Assembly (NCBI GenBank): GCA_945889495.1
Contig: CAMDBU010000037.1
Coordinates: forward strand, 1-40,572
Source of the DNA: Syntrophobacter sp. SbD2
Lineage (GTDB): Bacteria; Desulfobacterota; Binatia; UBA9968
Length of the DNA: 40,572 nt
Direction: 5' to 3'
The notes below the pieces were generated by a model. It worked only from the letters and a program-made list of their open reading frames with translations, was not told where the DNA came from and did no database searches. Of this stretch, positions 16,767 through 25,190 are shown in pieces. Numbering within the stretch: position 1 is the stretch's first letter; the number at the start of each line of letters is the position of its first letter. The position numbers and the translations under genes are program-made.

Positions 16767-17441
16767 ATGCTCCGAATCTGGCGGCCGATTGCGGCCCTGA
16801 CCATCCTAGTCCTTGCCGTGAGTTTCGACCGCGGCTATGGCCAGGATAAATCCTGGACCTGCGCCAATCAGGAGCCGGGGTGCAAATCCGTATTTATCGT
16901 CCACAACTCCTGGCATGCCGCCATCGTCATGGCGAAAAGCGACCTGACTGACAAAGCCATGGCCGAGCTGGCGGAATTTCCCAGCGCCAGTTTTATTGAA
17001 TTTAGCTGGGGCGATCGGGATTATTTTCCCAATCCCAATGCGGGAGTTTTCAGCGCCGTCAAAGCAGCGCTGTGGTCCGGCGGTAGCGTGATCCATTTGG
17101 TCGGCTTTACCGACAGCGTGGCGCGATTTTATCCCGGCGCGACAATTATTGAACTGCGGCTGAGCGCGCTGGCGCATCGTCGCCTGGTCGATTACCTCGA
17201 CGACACTTTTCTGCGCGACGCGTCGGCGCCGCGCGACCGCGCCGCGCCGGGATTATTTCCCCATAGCCGGTTCTATCCGGCGCGCCGCAAGTTTAGTTTG
17301 TTGAGAACTTGTAACACCTGGGTCGCCGAAGCGCTTGAGCAAGCGGGTCTGCCGATCACCGCGCAGTGGGTCATCAGCGCGGGAAATCTGCACAGCCAAC
17401 TGATCGAAGCTTCGCGCCCGAAGATGGATCGTGTAAACTGA
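16767..17441 (+). CDS. DUF2459 (TIGR02117-type) exported protein
   Basis: A 224-residue protein with an N-terminal membrane or signal segment (PIAALTILVLAVSFDRGYG). The conserved DUF2459 blocks are present: VHNSWHAAIVMAKSDL near residue 46, FSWGDRDYFPNPNAG near 78, and a C-terminal SLLRTCNTWVAEALEQAGL. The spaced His, Asp and Cys-Asn look like a hydrolase site of the NlpC/P60-like kind, but the family has no proven function. The next gene starts 6 nt after the stop, so the two form a short operon. Confidence 0.75.
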   Translation: MLRIWRPIAALTILVLAVSFDRGYGQDKSWTCANQEPGCKSVFIVHNSWHAAIVMAKSDLTDKAMAELAEFPSASFIEFSWGDRDYFPNPNAGVFSAVKAALWSGGSVIHLVGFTDSVARFYPGATIIELRLSALAHRRLVDYLDDTFLRDASAPRDRAAPGLFPHSRFYPARRKFSLLRTCNTWVAEALEQAGLPITAQWVISAGNLHSQLIEASRPKMDRVN

Positions 17442-17447
17442 GCGGCG

Positions 17448-18470
17448 ATGTCGAACCGTTGTTGGGTATTGCTCTTATCGGGGTTCATGTTGCTGGTTGC
17501 TGGCGCTTGCCAAACGCCGATGAAGACGCCCAGCACCCCAGAGCCGGCGCCGGAATCTTCCACATCACCGCTACCGGCTACAGCACCGCTGACGGGAACT
17601 CCGGCGGCGCCGGACAAACCTAAAGAGGTCATCGTCAGACCCGCCATCGAACGCACGCTACCCGAGTCGCTCATCGCCGCGCCAGTCAAAGACTTGGCGT
17701 CCCGCGCCATCGACTACGGCACCATGCTGTCGAGCCGCACGGCTAAATCGCCGCCCAGCCGCGGTTGGCAATACCGCCGCAGCCGCGACGGAAAAATCGT
17801 CGGCTTCGAGTTTTCCAATCATGGCGGCAATTCGATTCTAACGGCGCGCCGCGATGCGACGCGCAATCAATTTTTCACCCGGGATTTTCAGTTTCGCTTC
17901 GACGACCGGGCGCGCCAGGATATCCATTTGATGGTCTCCGACTGGGCGCCCTCGCGCGACCGGGTGTTTCGTCTAAGCGAATTGATGAACAGCTTGATGC
18001 ATTTTTTTCCGCGCGGCTACCTGCCCGCCATCGTCAACGCCGGTGATCGCAACATCGTCACCCTGCCCACCGGCGAAGAGATCGAATTCGATGCCGTCAG
18101 CAATGAGATCCGCGCCGGCGTGCTCACCGAAGCGCCGGTGGATTTGAATCCGGCGTCCGCCGACCGAAAATTTCCCGCCGTCAATTACTTGGGCCAAGGC
18201 GTGGTAGTGCGCGCCGACAACCGCGGCGCCGATCCGCGCTTGGGCGCCAAAGCGCTGATCACCAACGGCGCGCCGGCGCCGCTCTGCGAGCAAGCCGGCG
18301 GCTGCCGCCAGTGCGAAGTGCCGGCCAAAGAACTCTGGGATCAATCCGGCGCCGTGCGCTTTAAGTTTGCCACCGACCAGGAATTCGACCGCTATCTCAC
18401 CGCGCGCTGCGCCTTTGGCTTGCCACGCCAGGGCAACGACTTCGCCGTCGCCGCGCCGCCATCGCGTTAG
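17448..18470 (+). CDS. Hypothetical lipoprotein-like exported protein
   Basis: The 340-residue product begins with a hydrophobic segment ending LVAGACQTP, a somewhat atypical lipobox. A Pro/Thr/Ala-rich linker (about 25-65) follows, typical of surface or periplasmic lipoproteins. The remainder has no family I recognise. Features are GWQYRRSRDGKIVGFEF near 110, a central basic-aromatic region and four cysteines close together (PLCEQAGGCRQCEVP, ARCAF) that could form disulfides. It starts 6 nt after the DUF2459 gene. Confidence 0.55.
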   Translation: MSNRCWVLLLSGFMLLVAGACQTPMKTPSTPEPAPESSTSPLPATAPLTGTPAAPDKPKEVIVRPAIERTLPESLIAAPVKDLASRAIDYGTMLSSRTAKSPPSRGWQYRRSRDGKIVGFEFSNHGGNSILTARRDATRNQFFTRDFQFRFDDRARQDIHLMVSDWAPSRDRVFRLSELMNSLMHFFPRGYLPAIVNAGDRNIVTLPTGEEIEFDAVSNEIRAGVLTEAPVDLNPASADRKFPAVNYLGQGVVVRADNRGADPRLGAKALITNGAPAPLCEQAGGCRQCEVPAKELWDQSGAVRFKFATDQEFDRYLTARCAFGLPRQGNDFAVAAPPSR

Positions 18471-18557
18471 CCGAACGCGATCGCGCCAATTGTCTTGCAA
18501 TTGCGCCGTAACCCGACTAGGTAAAGATGAAATCACAATTTTCCTAAGGAGAATTTT

Positions 18558-19703
18558 ATGGCGCAACACTTTGTCATCGATGCCGACGGCCACTGTCACG
18601 AACCGGAGGGGCCTGCCCTCGCCAAATGGGCGCCCAAGGAATACGCCCACCTGATGCCCAACCGGGTCACCGATAGCGCCGGTTACGGTCATATGATGGT
18701 CGAAGGGCGCTTGACCAGCCGGCGCCGCTGGGGTGGCGGTTGGGACCGCGGCGAAGTGTTCGATAAGCGCATCGAGCGCACCAGACCCGGCATGACCGAT
18801 CCGTTGAAGCGGTTGCCCGACATGGACGAAGAAGGCATCGACGTCGCGGTGATCTTCGGCACCGGCATCGCCTTGATGGTCAACGGCATGGCCGACAAGC
18901 CGTTGGCCGGCGTGATCTGCCACGCGGTCAATCGCTGGCTCGCCGAAGAATATCTCGCGCCCGATCCCAAGCGCATGAAGGGCGTCGGCCTGATCCCGGT
19001 GCAAGACCCGGCGTTGGCGGTGAAAGAATTGGAATACATCGCCCAACACCGCGAGATCGTCACCGCCATGCTGCCGACCAACGTCTACGGCATCAATCTT
19101 GGCCACCGCATGTTCGATCCGGTCTACGCCGCGGCGCAGGAAATGAACATCCCGTTGTCGGTTCATCCGCAGACCGAGCATGACGGCCAGTACGGCGTCT
19201 GGGGCGTTATGGGCGCCGGCAGCGAGCGCATGGAAAAATACAGCTACGTGCACATGACCTCGTTCCCCTTCGAGCTCATGATCGCGCTCATGCATATGAT
19301 CGGCGAAGGCGTCTTTGACCGCTATCCCAAACTCAAAGTCGGCTTCATGGAAGGCGCCTGCGGCTGGCTGCCCTTCTGGTCCGAGCGCATGGATGAACAC
19401 TTTTATAAGCTGAAACCGCAGTGGCCGCTGTGCAAGCGCAAGCCGTCGGAGATCATCCGCAGCGAGCAAGTCTGTTTCACCTGCGAGCCCGAAGAAACCA
19501 TTCTGCCCTATGTGTTGGATGAAATGGGCATCACCCAGGTGATGTACGCCTCGGACTACCGCCACTGGGATTCCGAGTTTCCCGATTCAGTCAAAGAAGT
19601 GAAAAAGATCAAAGGCATGAGCGACGACAAGCTGCGCGCCGTGCTCGGCGAGAACGCCAAGAAATGGTTCAATTTGCAGGATAGCGATTTGCCGGCAAGA
19701 TAA
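18558..19703 (+). CDS. Amidohydrolase-family (ACMSD-like, COG2159) metal hydrolase/decarboxylase
   Basis: The 381-residue TIM-barrel protein starts with FVIDADGHCHEPEG, the first metal site. PLSVHPQTE supplies a barrel His, YPKLKVGFMEGACGWLPFW a conserved barrel strand, and MYASDYRHWDSEFP the last metal/catalytic Asp. This layout is that of amidohydrolase-2 proteins, which include aromatic-acid decarboxylases and ring-cleavage hydrolases; the substrate is unknown. AAGGAG precedes the ATG. A NitT/TauT-type binding protein gene follows after 7 nt. A clear paralogue lies on the other strand at 21796-22839 with its own binding-protein partner. Confidence 0.87.
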   Translation: MAQHFVIDADGHCHEPEGPALAKWAPKEYAHLMPNRVTDSAGYGHMMVEGRLTSRRRWGGGWDRGEVFDKRIERTRPGMTDPLKRLPDMDEEGIDVAVIFGTGIALMVNGMADKPLAGVICHAVNRWLAEEYLAPDPKRMKGVGLIPVQDPALAVKELEYIAQHREIVTAMLPTNVYGINLGHRMFDPVYAAAQEMNIPLSVHPQTEHDGQYGVWGVMGAGSERMEKYSYVHMTSFPFELMIALMHMIGEGVFDRYPKLKVGFMEGACGWLPFWSERMDEHFYKLKPQWPLCKRKPSEIIRSEQVCFTCEPEETILPYVLDEMGITQVMYASDYRHWDSEFPDSVKEVKKIKGMSDDKLRAVLGENAKKWFNLQDSDLPAR

Positions 19704-19705
19704 AT

Positions 19706-19740
19706 AAAAATTGAGAATGGATAATGGAGAATTGATAATT
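19706..19740. repeat. AATTGAGAATGGATAATGG-type short repeat
   Basis: An AT-rich run of near-repeats (TTGAGAATGG, ATAATGG, AGAATTGATAATT) contrasts with the GC-rich neighbourhood. It resembles intergenic elements built from 'GAGAATTGA' units. It overlaps the 5' end of the next gene and supplies its possible TTG and ATG start codons. Confidence 0.55.
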
Positions 19741-20730
19741 TCGGAACGGATTCGGACTAACTCAACGCGCGTGATTGTGCTGATCGCCTGGCTGCTTGCG
19801 ATGACCCTGACACCGGCAATCGGGTTCAGCGCTCAAGACGACAAGGTCATTATCTCTTACTCGAGCCGGGACTTTTCGTTTCTTCCCGGCCATGTGGCGG
19901 TGGTCAAAGGGTTCTTCAGGGACGAAGGACTCGATCCGGTGATGGTGCAGATGCGGCCGCCGATCGCCGCGCCGGCGCTGACCGCTGGCGAGATCCATTA
20001 CACCACCACCTTCGGCAGCACGCTCAACGCGATCATGCAGGGCGTGCCGCTCAGGATGCTCGCTGTCATCACCGAGAAGTCGCCCTACTACATCGTCGCC
20101 CGGCCCGGCATCAAAAGCGTCGCCGAGCTGCGCGGCAAAAAGCTCGCAGCCCAGCAGCGCGGCCTTTCCGACCGCGTCATGGCTGAGGCGATCTTAGAAG
20201 CCAAGGGCGTCGACTTGAAAGACGTGCAATTCGTCACGCTAAGCGGCGATCTGCCGGTGCGCATGAGCGCGCTCACCAGCGGTCTGGTCGACGCGGTGTG
20301 CCTGCTGCCGCCTGGTCCGGTGCTCTTGGAAAAAGACGGCTACCGGATCATCGCCGGCCCCAACGATGTCAAACTCGGCGTGCCGACCAACGGCCTCACG
20401 GCGACTAATCAACGTCTGTCGGAAAAACGCGCCGAGGTGAAAAAGGTCCTGCGCGCCATGATCCGCGGCCTGCGCTTCGTGCGCGAACGGCGCGAAGAGA
20501 CGATCGCGATCATGGGCCAATGGCTCAGCCAGAAGCCCGACATTGCCGCGCGTTCCTATGATTTGATCATCGCCGGCTACAGCCAAGACGGCGCCACCAG
20601 CGACACCACCTGGCAAGCGCTCATCGACAGCCGGGTCCAATCCGTCGGCCTGCCACGGCCGAACTCGCTCGACCAGGTGCGCGACTTCACGTTGCTGCGC
20701 GAAGTGCAGAAGGAATTGAAGCTGCACTGA
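19717..20730 (+). CDS. NitT/TauT-type ABC substrate-binding protein
   Basis: A periplasmic binding protein of the SsuA/TauA/NMT1 class. ATG 19717 is a cautious start; TTG 19711 and GTG 19771 are also in frame. All place a signal peptide (VIVLIAWLLAMTLTPAIGFSA) before the mature protein. Family features are HVAVVKGFFRDEGLDPVMVQ, LTAGEIHYTTTFGS, VRPGIKSV-like AELRGKKLAAQQRG and a hinge around LSGDLPVRMSALTSGLVDAV. It starts directly behind the amidohydrolase gene. No permease or ATPase gene lies anywhere near, so it is an orphan binding protein. The ligand is unknown. Confidence 0.85.
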   Translation: MDNGELIISERIRTNSTRVIVLIAWLLAMTLTPAIGFSAQDDKVIISYSSRDFSFLPGHVAVVKGFFRDEGLDPVMVQMRPPIAAPALTAGEIHYTTTFGSTLNAIMQGVPLRMLAVITEKSPYYIVARPGIKSVAELRGKKLAAQQRGLSDRVMAEAILEAKGVDLKDVQFVTLSGDLPVRMSALTSGLVDAVCLLPPGPVLLEKDGYRIIAGPNDVKLGVPTNGLTATNQRLSEKRAEVKKVLRAMIRGLRFVRERREETIAIMGQWLSQKPDIAARSYDLIIAGYSQDGATSDTTWQALIDSRVQSVGLPRPNSLDQVRDFTLLREVQKELKLH

Positions 20731-20762
20731 CGGGAATTAAGAAAACTTCGGAATCGGAACTT

Positions 20763-20779
20763 CAACCACGAAAAACACG
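20763..20779. repeat. Single arm of the CACGAA repeat
   Basis: CAACCACGAAAAACACGA matches the left arm of the complete elements at 22957 and 32025, but the right arm is missing. It lies in the 62-nt gap between the two convergent binding-protein genes. Confidence 0.6.
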
Positions 20780-20792
20780 ATTCCGATTCGCT

Positions 20793-21821
20793 CTACTTCC
20801 CCCACAGCTGGTTGAAAAACCCGCTGCTCTCCATCTCCGCCAAATAGCGCCGCTCGATCATATCCTGCGGTTTGATCTCGTTGGCCTTCGGATTGGTGCG
20901 GGCGACCTCGTCGAGCATCGGCTGTAGCGCTGGCGCTTTGAGTTCCAAGCGCGGTTCCATGACTTTCATTTCGATATTGTAACTGGCTTCCAACACCGCG
21001 CGGTCTTTGATCCGCAGCTTTTTCTCCATGACCCGGTAGACCAGCTCGCGGTCGCGGTGCATCGCCCGCGAGGCTTCGGCCATAGCGCGCATGAACCGGC
21101 CCATGGCCGGGCCGCGCTTGGCGATCAGCGAGCGCCGCGTTGCGATGGCCGACGCCGCGTAGGGAATGCCGATGTCGGGGCCGAAAACCACATAGCGAAA
21201 GCCCAGCGCCAGCGCCCGGCCATCGCTTGGCGGCAACAAGGTCGCGGCGTCGATGCGTCCGGACACCAAGGCGCCGACGGTTTCGGCTTCCCCGCCGGTC
21301 TGGATGAAGATGATGTCCTTGTCCGGATTCATGCCCGCTTTGCGAAACGCCTGGACGGTGAAGAAATGGGTGTTGCTGCCAATGCGCGTAACGCCAATAC
21401 GCTTACCGCGCAGCTGTTCCAAGCGCGTGATCTCCGGCTTGGCCAAGATGCTCTGGGTCATGATGTTCTTGATGCTGCCGATGAACGCCAAGTCGGTGGC
21501 GCCGCTGACGAACGCGTTGACGATGCCGACGCCGCCCAACAGGCCAATCTCGACATTGCCGCCGAGGATCGCCGCCGTGGCGGTGGACGACGATGGAATG
21601 TAGACGAAGTCAAAATCGATGTCCTGCTTCTTGAACAGCCCAAGCTCCTCCGCGACCCACGGCATCGAGTAAGGCACCGCGTGAGCCGAGTAGAGAGCGA
21701 CGAGTTTATCGGCACCCCTGGAGCTCACTGGAAGTAGCAGGCCGACAACCGCGGATAGAACCGCCACCGCGGCGATGCGAACGCGCTGCCTTCGGCTAAA
21801 GATTGAACAGCTGTTTAGCAT
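20793..21821 (-). CDS. NitT/TauT-type ABC substrate-binding protein
   Basis: ATG 21821 is chosen; it lies inside the end of the upstream amidohydrolase gene, a 26-nt overlap that suggests coupled translation. The first residues (MLNSCSIFSRRQRVRIAAVA) lead into a signal peptide cut near SSRGA. The mature part has the NMT1/SsuA pattern: MPWVAEELGLFKKQDIDFDF, ILGGNVEIGLLGG, EQLRGKRIGVTRIGSNTHFF and DIIFIQTGGEAETVGALVSG. The C-terminus resembles other orphan binding proteins of this type (MIERRYLAEMESSGFFNQLW). Without transporter genes nearby, the ligand cannot be assigned. It is convergent with the similar gene at 19717. Confidence 0.87.
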   Translation of the reverse strand: MLNSCSIFSRRQRVRIAAVAVLSAVVGLLLPVSSRGADKLVALYSAHAVPYSMPWVAEELGLFKKQDIDFDFVYIPSSSTATAAILGGNVEIGLLGGVGIVNAFVSGATDLAFIGSIKNIMTQSILAKPEITRLEQLRGKRIGVTRIGSNTHFFTVQAFRKAGMNPDKDIIFIQTGGEAETVGALVSGRIDAATLLPPSDGRALALGFRYVVFGPDIGIPYAASAIATRRSLIAKRGPAMGRFMRAMAEASRAMHRDRELVYRVMEKKLRIKDRAVLEASYNIEMKVMEPRLELKAPALQPMLDEVARTNPKANEIKPQDMIERRYLAEMESSGFFNQLWGK

Positions 21822-22839
21822 TGCTGTAGCAGATCTTCTCTTTGTCGGCGTCGCTGAGGCGCGGATGATTGCGCAGCGCATGGAGATTGCCGGGAAACTC
21901 GTTGTCCCAATGTGGAATGTCGGACGCGTAGAGAAAATGTTCCGCGCCGAGATAATTAACCGCTTCCGGCAACAGCGATTCGCCGGACTCTAGGCTGAAA
22001 TACATCTTCGCCTTGCGCACCGTATCGCTGGGCTTTTCCTTGAGCAGCGGCATCTCCTGCTTGGCGCGCTTTTCCCAATGCTCGTCCAAGCGGTCAAGGT
22101 AATAAGGCAACCAGGTGGCGCCGATCTCCAGGAATGCCAATTTCAAATTGGGAAACCGAATCGGCACGCCTTGGCCGACCACATGAGTGAACTGCAATAG
22201 CAGCCCGACGGTGAAGGCGTAGGAGTGAACCTCGGCGAAGGTCGACAGCTTGTCGGCGCCGAGCTCGTGAGAATTGCTGCGCGAGCCATGGATGCCGATC
22301 ACCGCGCCCAACTTTTCCGCCTCAGCGTAAACCGGATCGTAAAAGGTACTGCCGAGCGCCATCGGCAAACCCATGGGCAGGATTTCGAACCCCTTCAAGC
22401 CCAGTTCGTTGACCGCCCGGCGCATTTCGATCACCGCCGCCTTGGGATCGCGCAGCGGCAAGACACCGACGCAGCTCACTCGATTGGAATGGGCGTTGAA
22501 CTCCTTGGCGAATTGGGTGTTGGAAGCGCGCGCGATCGCCGCGGCGAAGTCCAACTCTTGCAGCTTCGAAACATTGCCCGAGCCGGTGGGGAAACAGATG
22601 GCGTACTCCATGCCCTCGCGGTCCATCGCCGCATGCCATTCGTCAATCTGCTCCTTGGGCGATAAATCTTCCCAGCGCACCGCCATCTCGAAACTGTCGA
22701 ACAGATTGGCGTCCCAGGGTTGGTCGCGGGTGCGCAGCGAAGTCGAGCGCTTATCCCAGGGCGCTTCCAAATACTTGCGAATATATTTTTCCTTCTCCAA
22801 GACATGACCATCGGCATCGATCACCGGTCCGTTGTACAT
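21796..22839 (-). CDS. Amidohydrolase-family (ACMSD-like) metal hydrolase/decarboxylase
   Basis: A 347-residue TIM-barrel amidohydrolase-2 protein. It begins PVIDADGHVLEKEKYIRKYL, with a barrel His in VIGIHGSRSNS and the metal/catalytic Asp in LYASDIPHWDNEFPGN. It is paralogous to the enzyme at 18558 (shared DPVYAEAEK, FPNLKLAFLE, WLPYY.DRLDEHW and YASD..HWD blocks), but the N-terminal motif has one His instead of two. An ideal AAGGAGG precedes the ATG. A likely promoter (TTGACA, 18 nt, TATAGC) lies at 22862-22891. Its last 26 nt overlap the start of the binding-protein gene at 21821. Confidence 0.87.
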   Translation of the reverse strand: MYNGPVIDADGHVLEKEKYIRKYLEAPWDKRSTSLRTRDQPWDANLFDSFEMAVRWEDLSPKEQIDEWHAAMDREGMEYAICFPTGSGNVSKLQELDFAAAIARASNTQFAKEFNAHSNRVSCVGVLPLRDPKAAVIEMRRAVNELGLKGFEILPMGLPMALGSTFYDPVYAEAEKLGAVIGIHGSRSNSHELGADKLSTFAEVHSYAFTVGLLLQFTHVVGQGVPIRFPNLKLAFLEIGATWLPYYLDRLDEHWEKRAKQEMPLLKEKPSDTVRKAKMYFSLESGESLLPEAVNYLGAEHFLYASDIPHWDNEFPGNLHALRNHPRLSDADKEKICYSNAKQLFNL

Positions 22840-22861
22840 AAAATCCTCCTTGCCTGATTGC

Positions 22862-22891
22862 GCTATATCCGGTCGCCGCGACGACTGTCAA
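22862..22891 (-). promoter_or_regulatory. Predicted sigma70-type promoter for the amidohydrolase-binding protein pair
   Basis: On the minus strand, TTGACA (22891-22886) is separated by 18 nt from TATAGC (22867-22862), about 20 nt upstream of the ATG at 22839. The spacer contains GTCGTCGCGGCGAC, an interrupted palindrome that could be an operator. Confidence 0.5.
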
Positions 22892-22956
22892 GGCGAGTGG
22901 TAAACGGGACTGCGCGAAGTGCGAAAGGAATTGAAGGAATCTTCGGATTCGGAAAT

Positions 22957-23040
22957 TTAACCACGAAAAACACGAAAGGCACGAAAGGGCGAAACCCTTC
23001 CGAACCTATTTTCGTGCCGTTCGTGTTTTTCGTGGTTAAA
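22957..23040. repeat. Dispersed CACGAA palindromic repeat (complete)
   Basis: The left arm TTAACCACGAAAAACACGAA and the right arm TTCGTGTTTTTCGTGGTTAA are almost perfect complements. Between them lies a second CACGAA/TTCGTG step and a centre of about 25 nt. This is the best-preserved copy in the window. It fills the 22892-23070 interval together with the terminator that follows. Confidence 0.9.
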
Positions 23041-23070
23041 TCCCCCCAGCACCAGCCATCCTACGGGGCT

Positions 23071-23112
23071 GAAAAACAAAACGCCGCTAACAGCAGCGCT
23101 GTTAACGGCGTT
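23071..23112 (-). terminator. Rho-independent terminator of the VOC gene
   Basis: A 15-bp stem with one mismatch (AACGCCGCTAACAGC / GCTGTTAACGGCGTT, loop AGC) at 23080-23112 is followed on the minus strand by TTTTGTTTTTC. It lies 23 nt beyond the stop of the VOC gene, the right place and direction. Confidence 0.85.
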
Positions 23113-23135
23113 GAGTCCGGAATTCGAACAGTCAG

Positions 23136-23966
23136 TTACGAGGTGATCTCCCACCAGTTCTTGTTGATGTCGCTCATGAGAAAATGCGCCCGGCCGTTGG
23201 TTTCAAGCTCGCGGACATCATCGATGCCGTACTGCTTGCCGTTCTTGGAGAAGTCTTTGTGCGCATCTTCGACTTCTTCGGGGCTCGCCACCTGCAAGGT
23301 GAAGCGGTTGGCTTCGGACAGGTAGTCGCGATGGGTGGTCGGCAGCACGACCACATACCAGGGCCCCATGTTGGGCACGCTGATGTAGGTCGAAGTGCGG
23401 CCGCCGCCGATGATGTCGAGGCCCAAAACGTTGGCGAGAAAGGCGTCGCTCTTGTCCTTGTCGTCGCAGTTGAGCGTGCCATGGGTCATCGCCTGGGGCA
23501 CATAGCCTTTGCCGGGAAATTTTTCTTCCGGTAGCGGCGTGGTCCAGTGCGGCGCGGCGATGCGCCGCCCCTGCTTGATCGCCGCCGGATTGTAATATTC
23601 CAGCTCGAGATCGTTGCCGCCCGGTTCCTTGAAATAAATCGAGTAGGCAAAATGCGCTTCGTGCGGCGGCGTCACGCTTTTGATTTTGTACTGGGCTTTA
23701 TGATCCGAAATATATTTGTGCGCGATGGGGATTTCCTTGGGGCTGCTGACCCGAAAGCCGTAGTGATTGGTATGCGGCTTGTTCTTCGAATCCGGCCCGC
23801 CTTCGTGAATCACCAGCCGCCATTTGGTGTTGGGATGTTTGACCACCGCCAGCTTGTCGGTGCGTTCGATCACTTCAAGAGCGAGTAATTCGGTAAATAC
23901 CGGCAGGGTCTCGTCCAGCGAGCGGCACTCATAGTGCCCTTCGGTCATTCCGATCGGTTTCAGCAT
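23136..23966 (-). CDS. Two-domain VOC (glyoxalase/extradiol dioxygenase-like) protein
   Basis: A 276-residue tandem vicinal-oxygen-chelate protein. The first domain holds a full metal triad: His11 (TEGHYECRSL), His68 (HTNHYGFRV) and Glu121 (GGNDLELEYY). The second keeps a His (MTHGTLNCD) and a late Glu (NWWEIT), but the expected middle His is Arg (ANRFTLQV). The usual extradiol dioxygenase has its metal in the second domain, so this is a different arrangement. Ring-cleaving dioxygenase or another metal-dependent isomerase/lyase activity is possible. AAGGAG precedes the ATG. It has its own promoter and terminator, so it is probably a single-gene unit. Confidence 0.8.
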   Translation of the reverse strand: MLKPIGMTEGHYECRSLDETLPVFTELLALEVIERTDKLAVVKHPNTKWRLVIHEGGPDSKNKPHTNHYGFRVSSPKEIPIAHKYISDHKAQYKIKSVTPPHEAHFAYSIYFKEPGGNDLELEYYNPAAIKQGRRIAAPHWTTPLPEEKFPGKGYVPQAMTHGTLNCDDKDKSDAFLANVLGLDIIGGGRTSTYISVPNMGPWYVVVLPTTHRDYLSEANRFTLQVASPEEVEDAHKDFSKNGKQYGIDDVRELETNGRAHFLMSDINKNWWEITS

Positions 23967-24001
23967 GCGTTTCTCCTTAAGTAAGCGAGTCAGTAACAGG
24001 T

Positions 24002-24031
24002 ATTATTAAGAAACACCCCCGCGCTTGTCAA
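24002..24031 (-). promoter_or_regulatory. Predicted sigma70-type promoter of the VOC gene
   Basis: TTGACA (24031-24026, minus strand), 18 nt, then AATAAT (24007-24002), 36 nt before the ATG at 23966. The -35 box overlaps the stop codon of the upstream bicupin gene, so the two genes are packed tightly but separately promoted. Confidence 0.6.
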
Positions 24032-25128
24032 TTACCAGGCTTGTCGAACTTGGGCATGCGCACTTCGGCGCCCGATCTGGCGCATTCCTCCTCGAATATC
24101 TGGCGAATCAACGGGTCTTCATCCTCGTATTCGATCTGCCAACCGCCGTAGGCCAACGGGATATCGGATTGGATCTTGCCGGGTTGGAGTTTGTACTTGC
24201 GGCTCAAGATTTTCAGCGCCAGATAGCGCGACGGCTCGGCGCCGGAATTGAAGTGCTGGTGGAACCAACCTTCCGGTGGCACCACGATGGAACCAGGCTG
24301 CCAATCCACCCGGGTCATCTCCTTGCCCTCGGGCCAGAGCAGCGAATAGCCCTTGCCGGTCAGAATAAAGACGTGGGCGCCTGGTCCGTGCCGATGGGCT
24401 TTTTTGTAAAGCCCGACGGGGAAGCGCGAGACGTGGGAGCCCATCATACTTTCCGACATTTCAAAAAAGATCGTCGCGTTGCCCTTGCCGCGCTCGGACC
24501 ACTCCACCGGCTCGATGTTGACCACGTCGGCGACGAAGTTGGTCTCCACCACCCGGTCACTGTAGAGCTTGCCGCCGCCGGTGAAAAAGCCTTCCTCGCC
24601 CTTGAACCGTTCGGTGAAGGAGTACGGACAGTTGGTGACGAAATCGGCGCTGCGAAATAGATTGAAGATCAACGGCGCCGTGGTCACCATCAACAGCCGC
24701 GACTCCTGATCGCCCTGGCCGTTGAAATGTTGATAATAAGCGTTGAGCGGCAGGGCGAACAAGCTGCCGGTTTGCCACTCGAAGGTTTGCTTGCCACCAT
24801 TTTCCTGCCACACGGTGGTGGCGCCGCGGCCCGACAGCACATAGACCAGCGCTTCATAAATATGGCGCTGCGGATTTAAACTTTTGCCCGCCGGGATGCC
24901 AATGACGTAAGCGTCGTCCATGTAACCGGCGCCGTCGAGCATGATACAGACGCCGTTGCCGCCGACCCGGTCCCACCATTTGAGCGGCGTGGTGTAGAGA
25001 TCCGCGACGAAAAAACCGCGCACGATATCGATGCCCTGGGACGCGATCCAGCGGTCATAGGGCGTGTCCATGATTTCGACCTTGCTGTCGACCGCTTGAT
25101 AGGATGGACGGTTAGCTACTTCTGCCAT
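24028..25128 (-). CDS. Bicupin protein, gentisate dioxygenase-like
   Basis: ATG 25128 is chosen because GGAGG lies 8 nt upstream (366 residues); the longer frame adds 14 unlikely residues. Two cupin domains are visible. The N-terminal one (about 80-160) reads NPQRHIYEALVYVLSGRGAT. The C-terminal one (about 245-320) reads KKAHRHGPGAHVFILTGKGY and GWFHQHFNSG, with the usual His cluster. The arrangement resembles bicupin ring-cleaving dioxygenases of the gentisate or hydroxynaphthoate type, which use Fe(II), but other bicupins bind metals without cleaving rings. It is adjacent to a VOC protein and an alpha/beta hydrolase, a context that would suit aromatic catabolism. Confidence 0.75.
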   Translation of the reverse strand: MAEVANRPSYQAVDSKVEIMDTPYDRWIASQGIDIVRGFFVADLYTTPLKWWDRVGGNGVCIMLDGAGYMDDAYVIGIPAGKSLNPQRHIYEALVYVLSGRGATTVWQENGGKQTFEWQTGSLFALPLNAYYQHFNGQGDQESRLLMVTTAPLIFNLFRSADFVTNCPYSFTERFKGEEGFFTGGGKLYSDRVVETNFVADVVNIEPVEWSERGKGNATIFFEMSESMMGSHVSRFPVGLYKKAHRHGPGAHVFILTGKGYSLLWPEGKEMTRVDWQPGSIVVPPEGWFHQHFNSGAEPSRYLALKILSRKYKLQPGKIQSDIPLAYGGWQIEYEDEDPLIRQIFEEECARSGAEVRMPKFDKPGN

Positions 25129-25190
25129 GGGGATGCCTCCAATTCGGTGTTCCCTGTGTCTTACCGGCATTTCGCCGCGCCATCAAGCGT

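Noticed and set aside
18480-18515. Possible terminator hairpin after the lipoprotein gene
   Set aside because: The GCGCCAATTG and CAATTGCGCC stretches do not pair properly, apart from the self-palindromic CAATTG, and no T run follows.
17973-19565. A 530-codon open frame on the minus strand
   Set aside because: It runs antisense across the end of the lipoprotein gene and through the amidohydrolase gene, both with clear coding features. Long antisense frames are common in GC-rich DNA.
21057-21737. A 226-codon plus-strand frame within the binding-protein gene
   Set aside because: It is the reverse of a clear NMT1/SsuA-type coding sequence, with no supporting start signal.
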